A DNA stretch of 64,000 bases from Lachnospiraceae bacterium UBA7205 (GTDB lineage Bacteria; Bacillota; Clostridia; Lachnospirales; Lachnospiraceae), in contig DKUL01000001.1 of the NCBI GenBank assembly GCA_002490665.1, positions 1 to 64,000 on the forward strand, in the 5' to 3' direction. Shown in pieces: positions 1 to 9,702 of this stretch. Below the pieces are notes generated by a model, which had not been told where the DNA came from, made no database searches, and worked only from the letters and a program-made list of their open reading frames with translations. Both the position numbers and the translations under genes were made by a program. Position 1 is the stretch's first letter, and each line of letters opens with the position of its first letter.

Positions 1-42
1 TCTTATGAATCCGAGAGGCTATATCTTTTTCCACAGGGCTCT

Positions 43-2944
43 GTTTCAATACATCTCATGTTTCTATTAATCTGCGTTAGCATTGCCCACAACCCAAACT
101 GTATACACGTTTCAATACATCTCATGTTTCTATTAATCGTTTACGTCCTGAATGATGTAATCTCCAACGCTCACAGTTTCAATACATCTCATGTTTCTAT
201 TAATCAGGCGATTTTCTGTTTATGTCTGACGGTTATTTTGAGTTTCAATACATCTCATGTTTCTATTAATCTTGTGTAAAAAATATTGTGGTGCCGTAGC
301 CGTAAGGTTTCAATACATCTCATGTTTCTATTAATCAGCTCCCCTGTAACCTGTACCTTAAACTTTTTGTCGTTTCAATACATCTCATGTTTCTATTAAT
401 CTCTGCCTGTTTCTGCTCCTATGATTATCCAATCCATGTTTCAATACATCTCATGTTTCTATTAATCGTTCCCTCTCCGAAAACGCCGTCCATGATTCCT
501 CTGTTTCAATACATCTCATGTTTCTATTAATCCTGAAAAGCTTGGAAAGCAGTTAGAAAAGTATGTGGGTTTCAATACATCTCATGTTTCTATTAATCGA
601 GTCATGAATTCGTCAGAATCCTGCAATAAAACGTTTCAATACATCTCATGTTTCTATTAATCTTAAAAGGTCTGTCTTTGGGGCAGACCTTTTAAAAGTT
701 TCAATACATCTCATGTTTCTATTAATCCTAAGCTTGGAGCAAAGACAATAGAAGAACGTCCCAAGTTTCAATACATCTCATGTTTCTATTAATCCCAGCC
801 TGTGAAGATTACAAGGAGGTTAACAATGGTGTTTCAATACATCTCATGTTTCTATTAATCATTCCACACGTTTATCACCACACGCAAGCAACTCACGTTT
901 CAATACATCTCATGTTTCTATTAATCAAAAACACTTCGCTTTCCTTTGTTATGTATTTTGGTTTCAATACATCTCATGTTTCTATTAATCCAGGACGGCT
1001 TGCCCTGCACCATCACAATCAGTAGTTTCAATACATCTCATGTTTCTATTAATCTTGGCAAGCCGGCGGTCTTTAACCTGGAGTACAACAGGTTTCAATA
1101 CATCTCATGTTTCTATTAATCCGTCACGGTCCATGCCGCCATTCATGATTATGTGGGTTTCAATACATCTCATGTTTCTATTAATCCCCCTTTTCGTTCA
1201 CGCATGGCAAAAGCTGATGTAGTTTCAATACATCTCATGTTTCTATTAATCGAATCAATGTACATTTTCCTGCTGCTCCTTTCTGAGTTTCAATACATCT
1301 CATGTTTCTATTAATCCTGTTAAAAACCATGTTAGGAGGATAACGACACAGTTTCAATACATCTCATGTTTCTATTAATCATTATCCCCAACGCCGCTGT
1401 CCTGCCAGTCATACAGTTTCAATACATCTCATGTTTCTATTAATCTTACTCACGTTCTTGGAATCCGCAAAATATGTAAAGTTTCAATACATCTCATGTT
1501 TCTATTAATCCAGAGCGCGGTCACCTCCAGGCACCTGTCAAACGGAAGTTTCAATACATCTCATGTTTCTATTAATCACGTGGTATCGACAACGTTCTGA
1601 ACCTCGGTCAAGTTTCAATACATCTCATGTTTCTATTAATCAAATCAAACGGTTTTGCCTTGTATTCTTTTTCATGTTTCAATACATCTCATGTTTCTAT
1701 TAATCTCCGATTTTTGTTTTTAAAGCAATTAAGAAGTTGGTGTTTCAATACATCTCATGTTTCTATTAATCGAACTTCTGGGTGAAAAATGGGAGGATTT
1801 GGTCAGGGTTTCAATACATCTCATGTTTCTATTAATCGTCAGTCCCACCATGTCGGTCATGTTGGTGCCTAGTTTCAATACATCTCATGTTTCTATTAAT
1901 CTTTGCAAGCTCACGAAACAGAACCGGGGGCGGGCAGGGTTTCAATACATCTCATGTTTCTATTAATCGGCAACGGAGTATGCAACGGCATCCGACACCG
2001 TGTGTTTCAATACATCTCATGTTTCTATTAATCCTTTAAAGCAGTTTTTCAGACTGCTCACGCTGATTTGTTTCAATACATCTCATGTTTCTATTAATCG
2101 GTTCGCCACCGGGACTATCACCGCCCCCCTTACGTTTCAATACATCTCATGTTTCTATTAATCATGCGGGCAGCGCAGGGATAAGGAAGACCCGCAGGGG
2201 TTTCAATACATCTCATGTTTCTATTAATCAAGCCGAGTATAAAAAAGGAGATAAAAAATGTCTGAGTTTCAATACATCTCATGTTTCTATTAATCAGCAG
2301 CTTGCCCGTTCCAGATTGTACGGTGTCCCACGTTTCAATACATCTCATGTTTCTATTAATCTATCAACCGCAGGAAATCAAAGAGGGCTTGACGGGTTTC
2401 AATACATCTCATGTTTCTATTAATCGAAAGAGAGGTGGCAGCAGTTGCAGAAAGAAGCAAGTTTCAATACATCTCATGTTTCTATTAATCTTTTTGCCCT
2501 GCTGCCATGGCGCATGCCATCCAGGCGTTTCAATACATCTCATGTTTCTATTAATCGGTTTCCCAAGTACAAATAACGGACTCTTTAATCGTTTCAATAC
2601 ATCTCATGTTTCTATTAATCGACCTTGCTATGTTATAAATCATGTTTTTTGTCCTGTTTCAATACATCTCATGTTTCTATTAATCTGATTCAATTATATC
2701 GCGGACTGTCACTGTATTGCGTTTCAATACATCTCATGTTTCTATTAATCTAACTGTTCAATTTTTTCGTCCAAGTGTTCTATTGTTTCAATACATCTCA
2801 TGTTTCTATTAATCAATGTTTTCCAACCTTGAACCTGTCCATATTTCTATGTTTCAATACATCTCATGTTTCTATTAATCTTCCCAAGCTTTATCTGTTC
2901 CTAAAATCTTGCAAGTTTCAATACATCTCATGTTTCTATTAATC
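43..2944 (-). CRISPR. Type I-B CRISPR array, 45 repeats / 44 spacers
   Basis: Forty-five copies of a 30-bp repeat start at 43, 109, 176 and so on to 2915. All copies look identical and are separated by unique spacers of 34-37 bp. On the plus strand the repeat begins GTTTCAATACATC and ends TTCTATTAATC. Read on the minus strand it ends in ATTGAAAC, the usual 8-nt 5' handle of type I-B crRNAs, so transcription is leftward from the leader at 2945-3121. The newest spacers should be nearest 2915. The absence of repeat decay even at the far end suggests an active array. Bases 1-11 resemble the end of a repeat (8 of 11 positions) but would leave a 31-nt spacer, so the array end at 43 is probable, not certain. 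Confidence 0.98.
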
Positions 2945-3121
2945 CAAGGCCATCTGGCACTTTCGCCTTTCCCATTATACCATAAACATCAGGAAATGTC
3001 CCTTTTTTACCGTTTTTTTACCAGGCGATTTGCATGTATGCCTTTTTGTGCAGGAAAATCCCATTCCTTCGCATATTCACCATGCTTTTCGTGATAACTG
3101 CTGATGTTTCGCCTGGTAAAA
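2945..3121 (-). promoter_or_regulatory. CRISPR leader between cas2 and the array
   Basis: This 177-bp gene-free stretch lies between the first repeat and the end of cas2 and is the expected leader position for a minus-strand array. It contains the pre-crRNA promoter described separately. It also contains a 12-bp inverted repeat, arms at 3017-3028 (TTTACCAGGCGA) and 3109-3120, about 80 bp apart. The arms could fold the tail of the cas transcript or serve as an integration-related site for adaptation; both roles are inference. Confidence 0.75.
2974..3002 (-). promoter_or_regulatory. Pre-crRNA promoter
   Basis: On the minus strand, GGGACA (2997-3002) is followed after 17 bp by a perfect TATAAT (2974-2979) preceded by TGG, an extended -10. 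The start site would be near 2967, giving about 22 nt of leader RNA before the first repeat. This lets the array be transcribed independently of the cas operon. Confidence 0.7.
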
Positions 3122-3421
3122 TCAGATGATTAAATCCTCACCTGTTGATTTGTCACGCTTCCCTAATAGGGATTCGCCAAACACGTTGTCGTTCATCAGT
3201 TTAATGATACATACGAAATCTTCATCCGCATTGATTACTTTTTTCAAGTCATTTTCCAGCGCAATCAGCTTTGATGGTGTCGTGTCGCCACGGAATACCG
3301 AGAACTGAAAATGGGAAAGATATTTTTTGCATACCTTAAAGACTTTCTGGACTCTTTTTTCGTTGACATCATAAAAAACAAACGCATAATTATAATTTAT
3401 TTTTTTCTTGTTCTTCTCCAT
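3122..3421 (-). CDS. cas2: CRISPR-associated endonuclease Cas2
   Basis: A 99-residue protein, the normal Cas2 length. The first strand (YNYAFVFYDVNEKRVQKVFKVCKKYL) has the ferredoxin-like beta-alpha start and the aspartate of the Cas2 family. With Cas1 it forms the integrase complex that inserts spacers at the leader end. It is the last gene of the cas operon, 6 bp after cas1, directly next to the leader. Confidence 0.95.
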   Translation of the reverse strand: MEKNKKKINYNYAFVFYDVNEKRVQKVFKVCKKYLSHFQFSVFRGDTTPSKLIALENDLKKVINADEDFVCIIKLMNDNVFGESLLGKRDKSTGEDLII

Positions 3422-3427
3422 TTATTC

Positions 3428-4426
3428 CTACATATTTGTCTTGATTGAGAATGGGACAAATTCCTTTCCTTCCAAAATAAATTTTATAAGCTTGTAACAA
3501 TCCAGTTTCACTGCCGTTCTGTATGTAATTTTTCGTTTCAGTCGTTCATGGTAAAAAACCGTCTCAAGTCTTTGTTCAAATGCCTCAATAAATATTTTAC
3601 GCCCATCCTCATTCAGGATACAGTAATTTACTTTCTTTTCAAAGTGCTTCTCCACCTGCAGTCTTTTGTTATTCACCAAGTCAAAAATAGTCCGGTAAAC
3701 AATCACAGGCTTAAAAACCTCGCACATATCCAGACTCAGCGAAAAGCGTCCCTCGGATGGTTCGTGCAAAAAGCTGATTCGCTGGTCCAGATGCGTTCTG
3801 TAAATAGTAGAAACGGTTTTCGTGTATAGAAGTGTATTTCCAAAAGAAATCAGCGCGTTAATCGGGTTATCGGGCGGGCGCTTCACTCTTTTGTTCATTA
3901 CAAAATCTTCGGGGAGGAAGTATTTAAAATTAGAATAAAACCTTGCCCAGGCTTCACCTTCAGCCGACATTACTTCTGCTATTGTCTGTGCGGAATCCAC
4001 GCACTTGTGAAATTCTTTCCGAATCCAGTCAACCGTCGGTTTAACCTCTTTTTTATCGTGCTTATAATAATGGTAAAGGATTTCATAAATATTATCACCA
4101 ATTCCATGTACAATGGCTTTCGCAATGTCCGTTCTCTGATTTTCAAACGCCTTCACCTGTCTTATCAGCAATTTACCGCTGCAATACTGGTCTCTTGGGT
4201 AATATGTCCCACTGTATGAGCCATAATAATTAAAGAAATGTATTACTACATGATTGGATGACAGAAAATCCAGCAGCTTTGTATTGACGCTTACCTCATT
4301 CAGGCAATATATTTCTTTTGTATTTTCAATTGGTATGTACACATTTTTCCCATCTTTCCGAAAGCACAGCGAATTGTCCTTTCTTGTCAGCTCTCCACGT
4401 GACATAATATATCTTGTACTTCCCAT
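3428..4426 (-). CDS. cas1: CRISPR-associated endonuclease/integrase Cas1 (I-B type)
   Basis: A 332-residue protein beginning GSTRYIMSRGELTRKDNSLCF, the typical N-terminal beta-sandwich of Cas1b. The central part contains NALISFGNTLLY, and the following helix region (LHEPSEGRFSLSLDMCEVFKP) contains the conserved E/H/D metal-site motifs of the family. It catalyses spacer integration with Cas2 and, here, Cas4. It sits between cas4 and cas2 in the I-B order. Confidence 0.97.
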   Translation of the reverse strand: MGSTRYIMSRGELTRKDNSLCFRKDGKNVYIPIENTKEIYCLNEVSVNTKLLDFLSSNHVVIHFFNYYGSYSGTYYPRDQYCSGKLLIRQVKAFENQRTDIAKAIVHGIGDNIYEILYHYYKHDKKEVKPTVDWIRKEFHKCVDSAQTIAEVMSAEGEAWARFYSNFKYFLPEDFVMNKRVKRPPDNPINALISFGNTLLYTKTVSTIYRTHLDQRISFLHEPSEGRFSLSLDMCEVFKPVIVYRTIFDLVNNKRLQVEKHFEKKVNYCILNEDGRKIFIEAFEQRLETVFYHERLKRKITYRTAVKLDCYKLIKFILEGKEFVPFSIKTNM

Positions 4427-4437
4427 GATCCCTCCCT

Positions 4438-4932
4438 TTAGATAAAACAGTATTCATAGTAGGAACATTTCTTACATCCTGGTTTTTGCACCGCTTCTGG
4501 TACTGTTTCGGATGACAGCAATTCCTCTATCTGCAATATTATCTGCCCCAGCTCCGTTTCCTCTGCAATGCCCAGTTCAAGAACCATGACCGTCTTCTCC
4601 GTCTTGTTCTTTTCCTCAAACACAAGCTTTCCTTTTCTTACCAGTCCCTTATCCTTTAAGACTTTTAAATAATAGTATAACTGCCACTTTGCAGCCTCGA
4701 CATCTGCATCCGATTTTTTTATTTCTGTCAGATATTCTGCCGTGAGCCTGTCCAGCCTGATATTGTCAATCGCAATTTCAGCCGACTCATTTTCCTGCGC
4801 TTTCACCTCATGTATCACTCGCCCTATCTGCACAAGCTCACTATTATCTTCGAGGTTTAAGCGGTTTCCGTGCAGATAGCACTGCCTTTTGCAGTGGAAA
4901 TAATAATTCATTAACGTTCCGTTGACACGCAT
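4438..4932 (-). CDS. cas4: CRISPR-associated exonuclease Cas4
   Basis: A 164-residue PD-(D/E)XK family protein. Four cysteines expected to hold an iron-sulphur cluster are visible: CKRQC near residue 14 and CKKCSYYEYC at the C-terminus. Between them lie the HE and LE(L)G nuclease motifs (VIHEVKAQE; MVLELGIAE) and QLYYYLKVLK. In type I systems Cas4 trims prespacers and selects those with a correct PAM. It lies directly before cas1 and cas2, so adaptation genes are grouped. Confidence 0.95.
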   Translation of the reverse strand: MRVNGTLMNYYFHCKRQCYLHGNRLNLEDNSELVQIGRVIHEVKAQENESAEIAIDNIRLDRLTAEYLTEIKKSDADVEAAKWQLYYYLKVLKDKGLVRKGKLVFEEKNKTEKTVMVLELGIAEETELGQIILQIEELLSSETVPEAVQKPGCKKCSYYEYCFI

Positions 4933-4967
4933 CTTTCCCCTCCATCCAAAAGTGTTGCGGCAAACTC

Positions 4968-7520
4968 TTATATCTCAATAAAAAGCCCTCCCTTGTTCTC
5001 AAGCTTCGCCTTGTCCAATCGACCATCGGCGAAAAACGCCTCGCCGTCCTCAATGTAATAGAGCTCACCTACCCTGTCGGAATATGTTATATCCGAACTC
5101 TTTTTGATCTGGTAAATGAAAAGATTGAGTTTGCTTCTGATTTCAGACAACAGTACACGAAACTGTGCATAATCTTCAGGCGGGTGCGTCAGTATTTCCT
5201 TATATTGCTGCCACAGCGCCCTCCCATCTACCGTTTCCCCATTCGCCAAAACAATCGACCTTGCCAAAAACACAGACATGCGCCAGTTATCCTCGTCAAT
5301 GAGCTGCATCCTCCCATTTATTTTTGGAAAATCCAGCAGCCCGACTTCATCTGCAAATGCTTTCATCCCATCAGAATCCGATGCCTGGTTTCTATTTTTC
5401 CTGATAATGCCCATCACCCTGCCATAATATTCAGAAAACTTTTTATCGTTTAGAACCCGCTGCATATCTTCATTTCGCAGAGTCAGTTCTTCGCTGATTC
5501 TATAGTCCGAATCACCATAGATGCGCCTGGCTGGATAAATATCAAAAAAATACACCTTACCTTTCCTACGCGCGTTCCTGTTGATTCTTCCCATGAATTG
5601 TTCCTCACTGTCCAGCGTGCTGATATCCTTGTATCCGATATCCATGTCAATGTCCACACCCGCTTCAATGACCTGCGTTGCAACCAAAATATAACCGCGG
5701 TCAAATTTTTCTGTCCGAATGCGCCGTAAGATTTTTTCCCGGTCAACCGTGTTATCATCGCCTGTCATGCGGTCAATGACGGCATCAAGCTCCTCATCTG
5801 ATGCCAGCTTGTCATAAAATCGGTATGCCATCTCCTTTTGAATAAACTCTATCAGTATTTTTTGGCGGTTTTGTGCCTGATTCTTTACATGTTCAAAGAG
5901 CGCCTCCTCGTCAAACGCTTTGTCCTTTAGCAATTCATAGGAAATAACAACCCTGTTTTGGAATCTGTCATCCTGAAAATAAAAATCCCTGTTACGGATA
6001 AGCTGATTTACCCGTTCGCGCTTTCCAGTCAGTACAGTCATATTGGGAAGTGTGGCAGACATAATGAGTACCTTGCAGTTGAGAAATCTGCAAAAATATT
6101 GGAGAAATGTCATCATCTCCGCCCAGATTGCATTCTTGTAGCTCTGAATTTCATCCAGCACAATAACACTTCCCACCAGCTGGTGGAAGCCAAAGAGTGC
6201 TTCCCTGTGTGTATCAAACATCGTCTGAAAAAGGCTTACATGTGTCGTCAGAATAATTGGGTAGTTCAGAAACTGTCTGTCCAGCAGTGACTTGCTCCAG
6301 TCGCATTCCCCCCAGTTATCCTCAAATTCTTCCTTGTTACGCGAAATACACGCATCGCGTTTGATTGGTGTGATGGAATTGACGACAGCCGTCTTTTCAA
6401 GAATCTTCTGCCCGCAAAACATTTCCTCCATACTGGCTTTATTCTGCTCCACAAGATTGTTAAACGGATAGACGTAAAAAATCTTGCCCATCCCTTTCTC
6501 TGCAAGCCGAAAGCTACAGTGAAACCCGACATTGCTTTTTCCGCACCCGGTTGGAGCCTCCAGGAAAAAGATGTCCTCATCATCACCCGCTTCGAGATTT
6601 CGTTCTGCCTCATAAAAAAGCATATTTCTCAAATAGTTAATATCCTTGCCGTCATCCACTGCACTTTCCGGATTAAATTTTCTGATTGCCTGCATACGGC
6701 TTGTCTTTTCAAATGCCGCCGCCATGTCTTTCCGTTCTCTGACAGAACCAAAGTATGTTATCTGCGTTCCTGTCACATATTCATTTGTCGCATAATAGTC
6801 ACATGCCGTCAGCAGCGAAAATGCCAGTCTTGCATATGCATATTTTGCAAAACTTCGTTCCTCCGTCTCCTTCACGCTTTGCAGAATCCGCACATATTTT
6901 GAGACAGGCAGATTCGAAAATTTTCCGTTATATATCTGCCTGTATTGGTTTTGCCTGACCTGCGTGTCCATATTGTTTAATTTTCCGCCATCACGCAGTG
7001 CAAAGCAAAACGTGCGGAAGCTGTCCAGGTCCGAGTGATGCTTCATAATCAGATATGCATTGATGCAGACAATTTCATACAAAAATAATTTCTTTTGGGT
7101 ATCCATCTGCACATTCTTGAGCATCCGTTCCAGCTCTGCCATATAACAGTCCAGGTAAAAATACGCCGACAGGGCAGAATGATTCTGTTCACATAAATCT
7201 GGTATTTTAATTTCAGAAAATGCTTTGTTTTTCATGGCTTTCTGCTGAAATACCGGATTTATTTTTCCCGCATCATGAAATGTAATCATGCCGCTCAATG
7301 CCTGCCAGAACCAGTCTGCATATTGCCGTCCGCCATCTCCTGTCAGCACAGGCTCCAGTTTGTCAAAAGCATCGCGCATCCGCTCCTTATCCAGCAGCCG
7401 TGCAAAGTATTTCTGGCACCGGCTGGTATGTTCCTGCAGCGTCTCTCTTTGAGCATACACCTTCGAATCCGTGTGCGCATAGACAGGATGGGTGAAATTC
7501 AGTACTGTTGCAAGCTCCAT
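4968..7520 (-). CDS. cas3: CRISPR-associated helicase/nuclease Cas3 (HD + SF2)
   Basis: An 850-residue single-chain Cas3. The N-terminal HD nuclease domain has H31 and the HD pair in FHDAGK (about 81-86). The helicase domain has Walker A APTGCGKS (about 323-330), DEIQ in place of DEAH (about 455), motif III SATLPN and motif VI-like QFMGRINRNARR. Recruited by Cascade after target recognition, it unwinds and degrades the non-target strand. It starts 10 bp after cas5. It is long for an I-B Cas3 but contiguous and intact. Confidence 0.97.
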   Translation of the reverse strand: MELATVLNFTHPVYAHTDSKVYAQRETLQEHTSRCQKYFARLLDKERMRDAFDKLEPVLTGDGGRQYADWFWQALSGMITFHDAGKINPVFQQKAMKNKAFSEIKIPDLCEQNHSALSAYFYLDCYMAELERMLKNVQMDTQKKLFLYEIVCINAYLIMKHHSDLDSFRTFCFALRDGGKLNNMDTQVRQNQYRQIYNGKFSNLPVSKYVRILQSVKETEERSFAKYAYARLAFSLLTACDYYATNEYVTGTQITYFGSVRERKDMAAAFEKTSRMQAIRKFNPESAVDDGKDINYLRNMLFYEAERNLEAGDDEDIFFLEAPTGCGKSNVGFHCSFRLAEKGMGKIFYVYPFNNLVEQNKASMEEMFCGQKILEKTAVVNSITPIKRDACISRNKEEFEDNWGECDWSKSLLDRQFLNYPIILTTHVSLFQTMFDTHREALFGFHQLVGSVIVLDEIQSYKNAIWAEMMTFLQYFCRFLNCKVLIMSATLPNMTVLTGKRERVNQLIRNRDFYFQDDRFQNRVVISYELLKDKAFDEEALFEHVKNQAQNRQKILIEFIQKEMAYRFYDKLASDEELDAVIDRMTGDDNTVDREKILRRIRTEKFDRGYILVATQVIEAGVDIDMDIGYKDISTLDSEEQFMGRINRNARRKGKVYFFDIYPARRIYGDSDYRISEELTLRNEDMQRVLNDKKFSEYYGRVMGIIRKNRNQASDSDGMKAFADEVGLLDFPKINGRMQLIDEDNWRMSVFLARSIVLANGETVDGRALWQQYKEILTHPPEDYAQFRVLLSEIRSKLNLFIYQIKKSSDITYSDRVGELYYIEDGEAFFADGRLDKAKLENKGGLFIEI

Positions 7521-7530
7521 TCTAGCCTCC

Positions 7531-8259
7531 TTAGTAGAACATGATTTGTTTTCCGCCTATCTCCCAGACAGGTTTCTCAATTGCCCCCAGCGTCATATTG
7601 GTAAATACAAATTTTTCCAGCACATACTGATTTGTGTCCGCGTCAAGCCGTATAGGCAGCGCCTCCTCATATTTAAACGGATTCTCAGCCCCGCCAAACA
7701 AATTGGCATCGGCATCAATTACTGCCTTACTTTTGGGGAAAAGACAGTCCAGGGAATCAGGATTTGCAATGCTCCTTCCCTCATCCGCCATCACATGGGC
7801 AATGTCCGCCGGATGGTCATTTTTTCCGAGATAGGGAATATAACTACACCTTTTTTCCAGCATACAGTCTGCCAGCCTCTTTGCCTCGTCACAATCCAGC
7901 AGGACAAAAATATCCCAGGAAGGCTCCTCGAGCCACTGCTCCTTTACAATCAGGTTCCCCCCCTGCTCGCGGGAGGCATACCCGACCGAATTATTATAGC
8001 TGGTTATCCTTTTCGGAAAATATCCCCTGTCGGCATTGGGCGATATGCTGATTTGTAGTCCTTTCAGGTTTTGATAGTATTGCGGGTATACGTCTGACGC
8101 TTTCATCTGGCTGTATCCTCCATACCCCAAAACAGCACCAAGCAATCCGATTAACGCAGGCTTATGTATCTGACCATATGTATAATAATGGATGGCATTC
8201 ACATCCGGTTTCTTGAACATTGCCTGTTTTCCCGACAATGTAAACTTTAAAATATCCAT
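7531..8259 (-). CDS. cas5: Cascade subunit Cas5b
   Basis: About 242 residues. The N-terminus (MDILKFTLSGKQAMFKKPDVN) and the helix HKPALIGLLGAVLGYGGYSQ are the RAMP-fold pattern of Cas5h/Cas5b, which caps the crRNA 5' handle. A preceding ATG two codons upstream exists at 8265, but AGAGG lies 6 nt before the ATG at 8259, which I prefer. It lies between cas7 and cas3. Confidence 0.93.
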   Translation of the reverse strand: MDILKFTLSGKQAMFKKPDVNAIHYYTYGQIHKPALIGLLGAVLGYGGYSQMKASDVYPQYYQNLKGLQISISPNADRGYFPKRITSYNNSVGYASREQGGNLIVKEQWLEEPSWDIFVLLDCDEAKRLADCMLEKRCSYIPYLGKNDHPADIAHVMADEGRSIANPDSLDCLFPKSKAVIDADANLFGGAENPFKYEEALPIRLDADTNQYVLEKFVFTNMTLGAIEKPVWEIGGKQIMFY

Positions 8260-8314
8260 AGTCATCCTCTTGCCGCCGTCCCATAAATGCGGGCGGGCGC
8301 GTAAATATCAGATT

Positions 8315-9262
8315 TTACAGTTCCTTGCTTGTAAAAATGTGGTACATTTTTACCGCCGGAATGTCAGTCTCTATCATTGTCGTGTACGGATTGTAATAAA
8401 TCTCCACGTTCCGTATTTTTGCGCCAAATTCACGCAGCAGACTGCCGCACATGACCCGAATCACATTTTTATCTGCCTTATGGTGTTCAAACACAATACT
8501 TTCTGCCAGGCTGGGAAGGTACACATCCTCCTGTGTCTCAACAAACAGTCCGAATTCATTTTCGCATCCGGCTTTTGCGTTTGTTGCAAAGGAAGTTGCC
8601 GCACACAGCGCTGTCTGTTTAAATTTCCGATAGTCTTCTTCCGTATATCCCTGTGTCACTCCCAGTTCCACATATTCCTGATATACCTTTGGGTTTATGG
8701 AAAACGGATAAAAATAATGTGCTTCGTCACTCACGATCTTTGTGCCGAGCGAGGAATTCCTTGCCTCCTCACCATCCTTGCTCTTTTGCGATGCAGTTGC
8801 ATCCCTGAAAGGAGAAAGGATTTGCTGCTCCTGTGGCATACTTTCCTTATATTTATTAAAGCCCTGTCCGAACTGTACCGCACCTGTTATTGAGATATTA
8901 CATCCCTTCTCCGCAAAAGTTGCCCCAAAATTTTTGACATCAACTGCACTGAATAAGTTTGACAAAACATTCCTGACATCCCTGACATCCTCTGTATGAA
9001 ACAGCTGGATATAACGCTCCATCAGCGTCCGGGGCACCAGGCTGACACTCCCTTTTTTATCTTCTATTGTTGTCACGGACTTGATATAGATTACCTTGTC
9101 CCCATTTTCATTCCACATTTTTTTCATGGGGTACTTAAAAGCCTTGTCACTTCCAAATATATCGCCTTTTGACGTAGTTTTGGGATATCCACTAAAATCG
9201 GCATTCCAGTTTGCCATAACCGAAGAAATCCCCATAACACCATACACTCTCTGATTCATCAT
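8315..9262 (-). CDS. cas7: Cascade backbone Cas7b (Csh2 family)
   Basis: A 315-residue Cas7 of the Csh2/Cst2-like RAMP family: N-terminal RVYGVMGISSVMANWNADFSG, thumb segments GAVQFGQGFNKY, and a central ALCAATSFATNAKAG. Multiple copies form the helical backbone along the crRNA. AGGAGGAG precedes the start by a normal distance. Gene order (cas8b-cas7-cas5) is that of type I-B. Confidence 0.93.
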   Translation of the reverse strand: MMNQRVYGVMGISSVMANWNADFSGYPKTTSKGDIFGSDKAFKYPMKKMWNENGDKVIYIKSVTTIEDKKGSVSLVPRTLMERYIQLFHTEDVRDVRNVLSNLFSAVDVKNFGATFAEKGCNISITGAVQFGQGFNKYKESMPQEQQILSPFRDATASQKSKDGEEARNSSLGTKIVSDEAHYFYPFSINPKVYQEYVELGVTQGYTEEDYRKFKQTALCAATSFATNAKAGCENEFGLFVETQEDVYLPSLAESIVFEHHKADKNVIRVMCGSLLREFGAKIRNVEIYYNPYTTMIETDIPAVKMYHIFTSKEL

Positions 9263-9312
9263 CTCGTATCTCCTCCTATTTTTCTTTTCATGGACGCCCT
9301 GCGCAGGCAGCC

Positions 9313-9702
9313 TTAGCCGTCCATTTCCTTTCCGCGTCCACGTACATAAAAAGCGCTGTTTGCAGTCAGCCCGGCAATCAGCTCCCTCTGCATGACCTTT
9401 TCGCAGGAAGGATTATAGGTCATGATATGGCTGATGACATTTTTTGCCCGTGTTCCTCGTTCTGCATCAATTGCATAATTGTATCGGATAAACATCTGCC
9501 CCAGCTTCTCCTTTATCTGTTCGTCACTTTCTGCGTTGAGGAACTGGTTTGCAATCGACAACGGTTTCTTTGCCGCCTTGGACAGGGACAAAAAGTACCC
9601 CACCATCTGACCAACCGCATAGTAATACTCATTGTCGGAAAACTCCCAATCCTCTTTCAGCATGTCAATATGTTCCTGAAACGACTCCTGTATTTTTCCC
9701 AT
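9313..9702 (-). CDS. cas11b: Probable Cas11b small subunit from an internal start in cas8b
   Basis: Inside cas8b, in frame, AAAAGGAGGA (9707-9716) lies 4 nt before an ATG at 9702. Initiation there would give 129 residues ending with the cas8b stop. It is known for I-B, I-C and I-D systems that the small subunit Cas11 is made from within the cas8/cas10d gene. No separate cas11 gene is present here, so Cascade would need this product. The protein is helix-rich in appearance (EYYYAVGQMVGYFLSLSKAAKK). The start is seen; its use is inferred. Confidence 0.75.
   Translation of the reverse strand: MGKIQESFQEHIDMLKEDWEFSDNEYYYAVGQMVGYFLSLSKAAKKPLSIANQFLNAESDEQIKEKLGQMFIRYNYAIDAERGTRAKNVISHIMTYNPSCEKVMQRELIAGLTANSAFYVRGRGKEMDG

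Noticed and set aside
1..42. A further degenerate repeat at the left edge
   Set aside because: Only 8 of 11 bases agree with the repeat end and the implied spacer would be 31 nt, outside the 34-37 nt range; too little sequence to decide.
58..3094. Open frames on both strands across the array (repeated FNTSHVSIN / MFLLI peptides)
   Set aside because: They are translations of the CRISPR repeat and spacers, not genes.
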